Shown here in pieces: positions 17,566 to 24,994 of a DNA stretch of 32,850 bases. The DNA comes from Actinomycetota bacterium (lineage in GTDB: Bacteria; Actinomycetota; Acidimicrobiia; Acidimicrobiales; AC-9). The notes under the pieces were generated by a model. It was not told the DNA's origin, did no database searches, and saw only the letters and a list, made by a program, of their open reading frames with translations. The position numbers and the translations under genes are program-made. The DNA is taken from NCBI GenBank assembly GCA_005888295.1, contig VAWP01000055.1:1-32850 (forward strand). The letters are read 5' to 3'. Every line of letters begins with the position of its first letter. The stretch's first letter is position 1.

Positions 17566-17916
17566 TCAGCTCGCCTCGGCCTCGGCACCGGTCCCTGATC
17601 GCGCGCCGGGACGGGCGAGTCCCGCCACCCGGTCGGGCAGCCGTATGACCTTGTGACGAAGCACTTCGTCAGTGAGGGAGAGCACCCGGGCAAGCTCGGT
17701 CAACGCCGGCGGCTCGGCCGTGATCTCGAGGAGGAGGTAGTACCCCTCCCAGCGATGGTCGAGCTCGTAGGCGAAGCGACGCTTGCCCCAGCGGTCGACC
17801 CGGTTGAGGTTGCCCCCTCGGGACCGAATGACCTCGGTCGCCCGGTCGATGACCGCCCGGATGGCATCTTCCTCCAGGCTGGCGTCGAGAATGATCATGA
17901 CCTCGTAGGGCCGCAC
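17566..17916 (-). CDS. rpsF: 30S ribosomal protein bS6
   Basis: A small-subunit platform protein that binds 16S rRNA together with bS18. The 116-residue product begins MRPYEVMIILDASLEEDAI and carries RVDRWGKRRFAYELDHRWEGYYLLLEI and LSLTDEVLRHKVIRL, all typical; a short Ala/Glu-rich tail follows. The start codon is GTG (17914-17916), supported by GGAGGTGAG five bases upstream. It is the first gene of the unit. The leader upstream can fold (paired GGACC/GGTCC at 17935-17968 with a GC-rich inner part), a possible place for S6:S18 feedback control, though I could not match the known motif firmly. Confidence 0.96.
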   Translation of the reverse strand: MRPYEVMIILDASLEEDAIRAVIDRATEVIRSRGGNLNRVDRWGKRRFAYELDHRWEGYYLLLEITAEPPALTELARVLSLTDEVLRHKVIRLPDRVAGLARPGARSGTGAEAEAS

Positions 17917-18120
17917 TGCGACTCACCTCCCTCTGGACCCGGCGCAGCGATGCCCGGGGCCCCGGTCCATCCGGAGCAGGGGTGGTTGGAACCTGATCAT
18001 GGTAGTCGACGTCTGCGATTCACTCATCTCACCATCGAGTATGGCGCGAGGGTGTGACGGAGATGATGAATGGCGAGCTCGCCGCCCGGCAGAGGGTGAC
18101 GGCGGCGAACGTCGAGCGGG

Positions 18121-19053
18121 TCAACGCGAGCGGCGAGCGCCCTCCGTCGGTCCCCCACCGCCCGATCCGACCGAGATCGCCTGGGGCGCGTCGGCCGCCG
18201 GACCCGGCTGGGCGGCGGACCAGAGGCTGGCCGCGACCTCGTCCTTGAGGTGGTAGCTCTCGGCGTCGGCCGGAAATCGTCCCGCCCGGACGTCGGCCGC
18301 GAAGGCCTCCACCGCGGCGGACGCGTCAGCTCCGAGTGACGCGTAGCGACGGACGAACTTCGGAGCCTTCCGCTCCTCCAGACCGAGGAGATCGTGGAAC
18401 ACCAGCACCTGACCGTCGCACCAGGGACCGGCGCCGATGCCGACGGTGGGGACCTCCACGGCCTCGGTGACCATGCCCGCGACGACGTCCGGTATGCCCT
18501 CCAGCACGATGGCGAAACAGCCGGCGTCCTGCAGCGCCCGGGCGTCGGCCAACAGCGTCCGGGCTGCCTCGGCCTCGCGCGCCTGGACCGTGAAACCGCC
18601 CATCACGTGGACCGACTGCGGCGTCAGACCCAGGTGCCCCATGACCGGGATCTCGGCATCGACCAGAGCGGCCACCATCCCGGCGCGCCGTCTCCCGCCC
18701 TCGAGCTTCACCGCTTGTGCACCGGCGCGCACCAGGGAGGCGGCGTTGCGTACGGTGTCGGCCTCGTCGAGGTGGTAGCTCATCCACGGCAGGTCGGCCA
18801 CGACGAGCGCCGCGGGCCCGGCCCGCCTCACCGCGGCCACATGATGGGCCATGTCGTCGACGGTCACCTGCAGCGTGTCCTCGTAGCCCAGCACAACCAT
18901 GGCCAGAGAGTCGCCGACGAGGATCAGGTCCACGCCTCCTCGGTCGGCGATGCGCGCCGTTGGCGCGTCGTACGCCGTGACCATCACCAGCGGTGTGCTC
19001 CCCGTTGCCCGCTTGCGCGATCGTACGGCGGGAACGGTCCCCTGCTGCCCCAT
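18121..19053 (-). CDS. panB: 3-methyl-2-oxobutanoate hydroxymethyltransferase
   Basis: First committed step of pantothenate (vitamin B5, coenzyme A) synthesis: transfers a hydroxymethyl group from methylene-tetrahydrofolate to ketoisovalerate. The 310-residue protein shows the family boxes VMVTAYDAPTARIAD, VDLILVGDSLAMVVLGY, DLPWMSYH, VKLEGG, PVMGHLGLTPQSVH, FAIVLEGIP, PTVGIGAGPWCDGQVLVFHDLLGL and KFVRRYA; the Asp, Lys and Glu ligand positions are kept. The start at 19053 is chosen for GGAGG five bases upstream, rather than 19080. The C-terminal 30 residues are a Pro/Gly/Ser tail beyond the usual end. It is divergent from the small zinc-ribbon gene at 19119. Confidence 0.95.
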   Translation of the reverse strand: MGQQGTVPAVRSRKRATGSTPLVMVTAYDAPTARIADRGGVDLILVGDSLAMVVLGYEDTLQVTVDDMAHHVAAVRRAGPAALVVADLPWMSYHLDEADTVRNAASLVRAGAQAVKLEGGRRRAGMVAALVDAEIPVMGHLGLTPQSVHVMGGFTVQAREAEAARTLLADARALQDAGCFAIVLEGIPDVVAGMVTEAVEVPTVGIGAGPWCDGQVLVFHDLLGLEERKAPKFVRRYASLGADASAAVEAFAADVRAGRFPADAESYHLKDEVAASLWSAAQPGPAADAPQAISVGSGGGGPTEGARRSR

Positions 19054-19105
19054 GTCAGCCTCCTTCCCGTCCAGCGCCACCCGGCTGCCGGCGGTGACCC
19101 GAGTG

Positions 19106-19111
19106 TACTGT
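19106..19111 (+). promoter_or_regulatory. -10 box of a leaderless promoter
   Basis: TACTGT (in TGTACTGT) ends exactly 7 bases before the GTG start at 19119, with no ribosome-binding sequence. This is the standard spacing for a transcript that begins at the start codon. Confidence 0.5.
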
Positions 19112-19118
19112 CAGTCTC

Positions 19119-19307
19119 GTGGAGCGCGTGTGCGAGAACTGCGCCGGGGAGGACGACGAGCTCGTCGCCGTGCACCGGCTCTACGTGGTGCCCGAGTCGT
19201 GGGACAGGCCCGGGTCGACGACCAAGGTCGAGGAGACCGAGCTCTGGTGCTTCTCCTGCCGCTCGCTCTACCCACACGAGCCGACCGAGGCGGCCCAGGA
19301 GCCGTAA
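19119..19307 (+). CDS. Small zinc-ribbon protein (62 residues), actinobacterial conserved type
   Basis: Two CxxC knuckles, CENC at residues 5-8 and CFSC near residue 44, frame a short beta-rich segment (DELVAVHRLYVVPESWD, VEETELW). The pattern matches a small protein widely conserved in actinobacteria and without an assigned function; this recognition is from memory of the family pattern. The start is GTG with a leaderless-type promoter. It is convergent with the DUF5318 gene and divergent from panB. A zinc-binding, possibly regulatory role is inference. Confidence 0.75.
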   Translation: MERVCENCAGEDDELVAVHRLYVVPESWDRPGSTTKVEETELWCFSCRSLYPHEPTEAAQEP

Positions 19308-19374
19308 TTTGGGAGGCCGCCGGGCCGCCGGCGGCCCGCCGGTCACGCGACCAGCCGATCAACCCGTCAGGCAG

Positions 19375-19782
19375 TCAGCCACGATACCGCCCACCGACGA
19401 GGAACATCTTGGCCAGATGGTTCCACGAGCACTCCGGGCACACCTCGACCACGTAGCAGGCGAGCTCGCTGGCCCGGCGTGACAGCCTGGCCAGCTCCTG
19501 CTCGGTGGCGAGGCACCGCCCGCTGGCGGGCAGACGGGGGCCGAAGGCGAACGAGACCAGCACCACCTTGGCCTCCTCGCAGATCGGGCAGTCCTCCCCG
19601 GTCGACGTGCCGACGTTGCGGGCGGCCCGCAGCAGCTCGGGCTGGGCGTCACAGACGTCCAGACGGGACATGCGCCCCCGCTTGAGGTCGCTCACCACCG
19701 CGTTGCGGGCGAGGCGGTAGTCGATGTCTCCCGACAGCCCGGATGACGGACGGCCCCGCAACGACTGGGGGTGCAAGCTCAC
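19375..19782 (-). CDS. DUF5318 family protein
   Basis: A 135-residue actinobacterial protein of unknown function. Recognisable blocks are IDYRLARNAVVSDLKRGRMSRLDVCDAQPELLRAARNVG, then CPICEEAKVVLVSFAFG, and near the end VVEVCPECSWNHLAKMFLVG. CPIC and CPEC probably bind one zinc. The start is GTG at 19782; TAGGCT-type -10 sequence lies just ahead of it, and no Shine-Dalgarno is at normal spacing. In mycobacteria members of this family also lie on the origin-proximal part of the chromosome, near ino1. Role unknown. Confidence 0.8.
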   Translation of the reverse strand: MSLHPQSLRGRPSSGLSGDIDYRLARNAVVSDLKRGRMSRLDVCDAQPELLRAARNVGTSTGEDCPICEEAKVVLVSFAFGPRLPASGRCLATEQELARLSRRASELACYVVEVCPECSWNHLAKMFLVGGRYRG

Positions 19783-19788
19783 GGCGCA

Positions 19789-19794
19789 AGGCTA
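19789..19794 (-). promoter_or_regulatory. -10 box of a probable leaderless promoter (DUF5318 gene)
   Basis: On the minus strand TAGCCT ends 6 bases before the GTG start at 19782, again the spacing of a leaderless transcript. Confidence 0.4.
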
Positions 19795-19887
19795 CCGCCC
19801 TCCGTCGAGCGCGAGACCCTGGCTCTTCGCGCCCTGAGGCCTTCGCAGGACCGGGCGCGTTCGCCAACCCATGGAGACGTTGCTAGC

Positions 19888-20652
19888 ATGTCGATATATC
19901 GATCCGATACATCGGCGGCCCGAATGGAGCGGCTGGGCCCGAATACGTCGGATCGGCAGAGAACGACGAGCAAAGACGTCAGGACGGAGCACGACGTGCT
20001 GGAGATGGCCATCCTCGGCCTCTTGAAGGACCAGGAGCTGCACGGCTACGAGCTGAAGAAGCTGCTCGGCGAGACCCTCGGTCCCCTGTCGAGCGTCTCG
20101 TTCGGCTCCCTGTACCCGGCCCTGGCGCGCCTCGAGGCAGCCGGCGCCGTGAAGGCAGTCGAGGCCAATCGACCCATCGCCAGCATCCCGATGACCGGTT
20201 CGCTCGGAGGCGAGCGGGCCGCCTACCGGGCCCGGGGAGTGATCAGGGGAAGCCGGGGGAAGAAGGTCTACGGGATCACCGAGCAGGGCCAGCGGCTCTT
20301 CGAAGAGCTGCTGGTGGCGGACGCACAGTCGGCGGGCGACGACCGTAGCTTCACGCTCCGGCTCGCCTTCGCCCGGCACCTGCCGCCGGACGGGCGGCTG
20401 AGCCTGCTCGAGCGACGGCGGGCGCAGCTGGTCCAGCGCCTCGCCAGGACCAGACAGACGATCAAGGCCGGACGCGAGCGCCTGGACGCGTACACACGCT
20501 CCCTCGTGGAGCACAACACCGAGACGACCGAGCGGGACATCTCGTGGCTCGATCGCCTCATCGCCGCCGAGCGCAGCTCGGCCCGGCGTGGGGACCGACC
20601 CGCAGCCAAGAGAAGCAGGCAGACCGCCAAGACGGAGGACAGCGACCGATGA
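19888..20652 (+). CDS. PadR-family transcriptional regulator
   Basis: A winged-helix regulator. After a variable lead the domain runs [49 protein letters not shown] and [18 protein letters not shown]; a long helical C-terminal part ([30 protein letters not shown]) would make the dimer. There is a longer insert than usual in the wing. The stop overlaps the start of ino1 by ATGA, so the two are one unit, as in mycobacteria (Rv0047c-Rv0046c), and it may control inositol synthesis. The start is uncertain: ATG 19888 lies in a palindromic AT-rich stretch that looks like an operator, so ATG 19924 could be the true start and autoregulation is possible. Confidence 0.85.
   Translation: MSIYRSDTSAARMERLGPNTSDRQRTTSKDVRTEHDVLEMAILGLLKDQELHGYELKKLLGETLGPLSSVSFGSLYPALARLEAAGAVKAVEANRPIASIPMTGSLGGERAAYRARGVIRGSRGKKVYGITEQGQRLFEELLVADAQSAGDDRSFTLRLAFARHLPPDGRLSLLERRRAQLVQRLARTRQTIKAGRERLDAYTRSLVEHNTETTERDISWLDRLIAAERSSARRGDRPAAKRSRQTAKTEDSDR
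19891..19911. promoter_or_regulatory. Palindromic AT-rich site at the start of the PadR gene
   Basis: TCGATATATCGA is a perfect 12-bp palindrome at 19891-19902, followed by CGATACATCG-like sequence. PadR proteins often bind ATGT...ACAT-type palindromes in their own promoters; here ATGT (19888) and ACAT border the site. Function as an autoregulatory operator is inferred. Confidence 0.35.
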
Positions 20653-21719
20653 GCAAGATCCGGGTGGCCATCGCCGGGGTCGGCAACTGCGCCAGTGCCC
20701 TCGTGCAGGGCATCGAGTACTACCGCGGCGCCGAGCCGGGAGAGACGGTGCCGGGGCTGATGCACGTCGTGCTCGGCGGCTACCACGTCGGCGACGTCGA
20801 GGTCGTCGCCGCCTTCGACGTGGACGCGACGAAGGTGGGGCTCGATCTGGGCAAGGCCATCTTCGCCGGCCACAACAACACGATCCGCTTCGCCGAGGTG
20901 GGCGACCTCGGGGTGACCGTCAGCCGAGGGCCAACGCTCGACGGTCTCGGCAAGTACTACCGGCTCGAGGTCGAGGAGTCGCCGGCCGAGCCGGTCGACG
21001 TCAGCGAGGTGCTGAGGCGCACCGAGGCCGACGTGCTCGTGGGCTACCTGCCGGTCGGGTCGGAGGCTGCCCAGCGCCACTACGCCGAGGCCTGCCTCCA
21101 GGCCGGTGTGGCGTTCGTCAATGCCATTCCCGTCTTCGTCGCCAGCGACCCCGAGTGGGCGCGTCGCTTCACCGAGGCGGGTGTGCCGATCATCGGCGAC
21201 GACATCAAGAGCCAGGTGGGCGCCACCATCGTGCACCGCCTCCTGGCCCGCCTCTTCGAGGACAGGGGAATGGCGCTCGACCGCACCTACCAGCTCAACG
21301 TCGGCGGCAACATGGACTTCAAGAACATGCTCGAGCGCGAGCGGCTGGAGTCCAAGCGGATCTCCAAGACCCAGTCCGTGACGAGCCAGCTGGAGCACGG
21401 GATCCGCGACGACGACATCCACATCGGCCCGTCGGACCACGTCAGCTGGCTGGCCGATCGCAAGTGGGCCTACCTGCGGCTCGAGGGTCGCAACTTCGGC
21501 GACGTGCCGTTGAACATGGAGCTCAAGCTGGAGGTGTGGGACTCGCCCAACTCGGCGGGCGTGATCATCGACGCCGTGCGCTGCGCCAAGATCGCTCTCG
21601 ACCGCAACATCGGAGGCCCGCTGCTCGGGCCGTCCGCCTACTTCATGAAGTCGCCTCCGGCGCAGTATCGCGATGATGACGCCCGGGAGATGGTGGAGAG
21701 CTTCGCCGCCGGTCAGTGA
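20649..21719 (+). CDS. ino1: Inositol-1-phosphate synthase
   Basis: Converts glucose-6-phosphate to myo-inositol-1-phosphate with NAD, the first step to phosphatidylinositol and other inositol compounds such as mycothiol in actinobacteria. The 356-residue protein has the compact actinobacterial/archaeal length. The NAD-binding start is [22 protein letters not shown]; further family blocks are [60 protein letters not shown] and [17 protein letters not shown]. The active-site lysine in DDIKSQ is present. The ATG overlaps the PadR stop (20649-20652), implying coupled translation. The 3' end overlaps the convergent pcnA by 7 bases. Confidence 0.95.
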   Translation: MSKIRVAIAGVGNCASALVQGIEYYRGAEPGETVPGLMHVVLGGYHVGDVEVVAAFDVDATKVGLDLGKAIFAGHNNTIRFAEVGDLGVTVSRGPTLDGLGKYYRLEVEESPAEPVDVSEVLRRTEADVLVGYLPVGSEAAQRHYAEACLQAGVAFVNAIPVFVASDPEWARRFTEAGVPIIGDDIKSQVGATIVHRLLARLFEDRGMALDRTYQLNVGGNMDFKNMLERERLESKRISKTQSVTSQLEHGIRDDDIHIGPSDHVSWLADRKWAYLRLEGRNFGDVPLNMELKLEVWDSPNSAGVIIDAVRCAKIALDRNIGGPLLGPSAYFMKSPPAQYRDDDAREMVESFAAGQ

Positions 21720-23104
21720 GCCCGCTTCGAGCGGTCCTCCCACCACTCCGACAGCCGCCGCCGGGCCTCGGCCTCTCCCAACGGACCTTCGTCCACACGC
21801 AGCTCCAGCAGGAAGGACCGCGCCTCACCCACCTCGGGTCCCGGTGGCAGCTGTAGCTGCTCCATGATCTGGTGGCCGTCGAGGTCCGGCCGCATGGCGT
21901 CGAGCTCCTCGGTGGCCCGCAGCTCCTCCAGACGACGCTCGAGCTCGTCCATGCGCCGGGACAGCGCCCGGGCCTTGGCCACGCTGCGTGTCGTGCAGTC
22001 CGCACGCGTCAGCTCGTTCAACCGGTCGAGCAGCGGCCCAGCGTCGCGCACGTAGCGGCGAACCGCCCGGTCGGTCCAGCCCATCCGGTAGGTGTGGAAC
22101 CGCAGGTGCAGGTCGACGAGCCGGGAGACCACGTCGACGTCGTCGTTGGAGTACCGGAGGGCTCGCAGTCGCTCGCGAGCCATACGCGCCCCCACGACCT
22201 CGTGGTGGTGGAACGACACCCCGCCAGGTCCGATGCGCCGTGTCGCCGGCTTGCCGATGTCGTGCAACAGGGCGGCCAGGCGCAGCAGGCGGTCCGGGCG
22301 GGCCCGGTCCACGACGGCGATCGTGTGGGCCAGAACGTCCTTGTGGCGATGCACGGGGTCCTGCTCCAGCGCCAGCGCCGGGAGCTCGGGCAGAAACTCC
22401 GACGCCAGACCCGTCTCGCAGAGGAACCACAGCCCGTCGGTCGGGTGCTCCACGGTCACGAGCTTGTCCAGCTCGTCGCGGATGCGCTCCGGTGAGACGA
22501 TCTGCAGCCGGTCGTGCAGCCGGCGCACGGCCTCGACGAGGTCCGGCTCCGGTTCCAGGCCGAGGCCGGCGATGAACCGCGCCGCCCGCATCATGCGGAG
22601 CGGATCGTCGGTGAACGACTCCTCGGGTCGCAGCGGTGTGCGCAGCCTGCGCTCGGCCAGGTCCTGCAGCCCCCCGAAGGGATCGATCAGCTCCACCTCG
22701 GGTAGGCGCAGAGCCATGGCATTGACCGTGAAGTCGCGGCGCGAGAGGTCGGTCTCGACATCGTCCGCGAAGCTGACCGCGGGCTTGCGCGAGTCAGGCC
22801 GGTAGACCTCGGCCCGGTGCGTCGTGATCTCGTTGCGCCGCCCGTGATGCAGAAACCCCACGGTGCCGAACGCCTTGCCCTGCAACCACACGGCGTCGGC
22901 CCAGCCCCTGACGAGGTCCTCGACCTCCTCGGGCGAGGCGTCGGTGGTGAAGTCGAGGTCGACGTCGCCAGGATGGGCGCGCGGATCGGCGATGGCGTCA
23001 CGCACCGTGCCGCCGACGAGATAGAGGCGGCGACCGGCGGCACTGAACCGCCCGGCGACCTCTGACGCCTCCTCGATCAGCGGCGCCAGCCGCTCGGGGA
23101 TCAT
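21713..23104 (-). CDS. pcnA: CCA tRNA nucleotidyltransferase / poly(A)-polymerase family with HD domain
   Basis: Class II nucleotidyltransferase that adds or repairs the CCA end of tRNAs. The 463-residue protein has the head domain with [10 protein letters not shown] and the catalytic DVDLD, the basic [11 protein letters not shown] motif, the nucleotide-selecting region [11 protein letters not shown], and a C-terminal HD phosphohydrolase-type domain ([32 protein letters not shown]). This layout is the actinobacterial one (Rv3907c in M. tuberculosis, named pcnA). tRNA-Gly in this window does not encode CCA, so such an enzyme is needed. It starts 10 bases after the histone-deacetylase-like gene, so the two are probably cotranscribed. 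Confidence 0.93.
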   Translation of the reverse strand: MIPERLAPLIEEASEVAGRFSAAGRRLYLVGGTVRDAIADPRAHPGDVDLDFTTDASPEEVEDLVRGWADAVWLQGKAFGTVGFLHHGRRNEITTHRAEVYRPDSRKPAVSFADDVETDLSRRDFTVNAMALRLPEVELIDPFGGLQDLAERRLRTPLRPEESFTDDPLRMMRAARFIAGLGLEPEPDLVEAVRRLHDRLQIVSPERIRDELDKLVTVEHPTDGLWFLCETGLASEFLPELPALALEQDPVHRHKDVLAHTIAVVDRARPDRLLRLAALLHDIGKPATRRIGPGGVSFHHHEVVGARMARERLRALRYSNDDVDVVSRLVDLHLRFHTYRMGWTDRAVRRYVRDAGPLLDRLNELTRADCTTRSVAKARALSRRMDELERRLEELRATEELDAMRPDLDGHQIMEQLQLPPGPEVGEARSFLLELRVDEGPLGEAEARRRLSEWWEDRSKRAH

Positions 23105-23114
23105 GGCCGGCTCC

Positions 23115-24185
23115 TCAGGCGTTGCTGCCGGCTCCCGGGGAGGGCTTGGCGACGACCTCGCGCTCGCGCACGAGCCTCGATGCCTCGACCACGGCGGCGC
23201 CAGGGCCGCCGGCCGTCGCCGGCTCGGGCCGGTATGCCGCTCCGCCCAGCGCAGCCAGGCACGCGCCGGTCGACTCGGCCAGCGCCGTGAGGTCGTAGCC
23301 CCCCTCGAGGAAGGCCAGTCGGCGGCCGGGTGGGGCGAGCCCCACGACCGCAGTGGTGAGATCGGCGAAGTCGCCCGCCGACAGCCCGAGGTCGGTCAGC
23401 GGATCAGCCCGATGGCCGTCGAAGCCGGCAGAGACGATCACCCAGGTGGGGACGAAGGACTCGACGGCCTCCGCCAGCACCTGGTCCAACGCCGATCGAT
23501 AGGTGTCACCCGTGGTCCCTGGTGGGAAGGGAAAATTGATGGTCGTGCCCACCCCTGGCCCCTCCCCCGTCTCCTCGAGCCGACCGGTGCCCGGATAGAG
23601 AGGGAACTGGTGCATCGAGACGTACAGCACCCGCGGGTCCGAGTAGAAGGCGGCCTGGGTGCCGTTGCCGTGGTGGGCGTCCCAGTCCACGATGAGGACA
23701 CGCTCGCCTCGATCGGCGAGGCTGGCGGCGGCGACGGCCACGTTGTTGAGCAGACAGAAACCCATCGCCCGTGCCGGGGTGGCGTGATGACCAGGTGGGC
23801 GCACGGCCAGGAAGGCGGCATCTGCTTCGCCCCGGTCGAGCCGCTCGATGGCGTCGACACCGGCGCCGGCCGCCACGGTCGCTGCCTGCCACGAGCTCTC
23901 GCCGACAGTCGTGTCGGCGTCGAGGGCGCCACCGCCTGCGCGACAGAAGCGTTCCACGGCGTCGAGATGCTCCGGCGCGTGGACGGCCTCGAGCTCGGCC
24001 CGGGTGGCGGGCCGGGGCGCGAACGGCACGAGGAGATCGGCCAGGCCCGCCTGCTCGATCCCCCGGGCGACGGCGCGCAGTCGAGCCGGTCGCTCGGGAT
24101 GGCCGACGCCGGTGTCGTGCTCCAGATAGGCGGTGTGGGTACCGAAGAGGACGGCCACCCGGTCGAGGTTATCGGGCGGAACCAT
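23115..24185 (-). CDS. Histone deacetylase-like amidohydrolase
   Basis: A zinc amidohydrolase of the arginase/deacetylase fold. Motifs in order: HPERPARLRA near the start, RPPGHHATPARAMGFCLLNNVAVAA with the catalytic His pair, DWDAHHGNGTQAAFY with zinc ligands Asp and His, MHQFPLYPGTG, VSAGFDGHRADPL with the third zinc ligand, and FLEGGYDL. Bacterial members remove acetyl groups from polyamines, acetoin-related or other small acetyl-amines, or from proteins; the substrate here is unknown. ATG 24185 is chosen because the fold begins just after it, giving 356 residues; the longer frame to 24350 would run over the divergent GNAT gene. The pairing with an acetyltransferase across a 56-base gap is suggestive but not proof of a common pathway. 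Confidence 0.92.
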   Translation of the reverse strand: MVPPDNLDRVAVLFGTHTAYLEHDTGVGHPERPARLRAVARGIEQAGLADLLVPFAPRPATRAELEAVHAPEHLDAVERFCRAGGGALDADTTVGESSWQAATVAAGAGVDAIERLDRGEADAAFLAVRPPGHHATPARAMGFCLLNNVAVAAASLADRGERVLIVDWDAHHGNGTQAAFYSDPRVLYVSMHQFPLYPGTGRLEETGEGPGVGTTINFPFPPGTTGDTYRSALDQVLAEAVESFVPTWVIVSAGFDGHRADPLTDLGLSAGDFADLTTAVVGLAPPGRRLAFLEGGYDLTALAESTGACLAALGGAAYRPEPATAGGPGAAVVEASRLVREREVVAKPSPGAGSNA

Positions 24186-24241
24186 CGCTGCTCGCCGCAG
24201 CAGCCACCTGCCCTGACTCCCTCTGTAGGCTCCCAGGCAAG

Positions 24242-24994
24242 GTGAGCACAGCCAACGTCCAGGTCGTCCGCTGGGGGGCCGAGCAGGCGCGGATCGGGCC
24301 ATGGCAGGGCGACGACCGGGTCGCCTTCCTGAGCCCTCTGGCCGGGACACCGCCCCCGTCGGTGACCTTCGTGCGGCGGTGCCTCGACCAGCTGGCCGGT
24401 CGCGGGTTCTCCCGGGTCGTGACGGGGGCGCTGGCGGCGCCGGAGCAGATCGCGTTCCTCGGTGCCGGGTTCGAGGTGGAGGAGAGCCTCCACGTGCTCA
24501 GCGCCGATCTCAGCGACCTCGCCAGCGGTTGGAAGCGGCACACGCCCTCGGGGCTGCTCATCCGGCGGGTGCACAGCGCCGATCGACCCGACGTGCTCGC
24601 CCTCGACCATCTGGCCTTCGACGCTTTCTGGCAGCTGGACGAGACGGGGCTCGCCGACGCGCTGCACGCCACCCCGCGGACGCGCTTCCGGGTGGCGTCC
24701 GACAGGCAGACCGCTGCGGTGCCGGCGACGGGAGTCGTCGGCTACATGATCACCGGCCGGGCGGGAGGTCACGGGTTCCTGCAACGTCTCGCCGTCGACC
24801 CGGCATGGCAGCGGCGTGGCGTGGGCCGGGCGCTCGTGCTCGACGGCCTCGCCTGGTTGCGACGCAGGGGCGTCGAGCGCGTGGTGGTCAACACCCAGCT
24901 CGAGAACCGCAAGGCCCTTGCCCTCTACGAGAGCCTCGGTTTCCGCCGCGAGCCGCGAGGCCTGTCGGTGTTGAGCGCCGGCGTCCGACCATGA
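24242..24994 (+). CDS. GNAT-family N-acetyltransferase
   Basis: A 250-residue protein with one clear GNAT domain in the second half. The acetyl-CoA loop is LQRLAVDPAWQRRGVGRALVLDGLAWL (Q/RxxGxG type), then VNTQLENRKALALYESLGFRREP. The first half (residues 10-120) looks like a degenerate second GNAT repeat. The start is GTG 24242, with a TAGGCT -10 ten bases upstream and no Shine-Dalgarno. Its stop overlaps the DUF6049 start (ATGA, 24991-24994), so it leads the unit that continues into murJ. The substrate is unknown. Confidence 0.85.
   Translation: MSTANVQVVRWGAEQARIGPWQGDDRVAFLSPLAGTPPPSVTFVRRCLDQLAGRGFSRVVTGALAAPEQIAFLGAGFEVEESLHVLSADLSDLASGWKRHTPSGLLIRRVHSADRPDVLALDHLAFDAFWQLDETGLADALHATPRTRFRVASDRQTAAVPATGVVGYMITGRAGGHGFLQRLAVDPAWQRRGVGRALVLDGLAWLRRRGVERVVVNTQLENRKALALYESLGFRREPRGLSVLSAGVRP

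Noticed and set aside
23115-24350. Longer start of the histone-deacetylase-like gene at 24350
   Set aside because: The extra 55 residues overlap the divergent GNAT gene and do not belong to the fold; ATG 24185 fits the family start.
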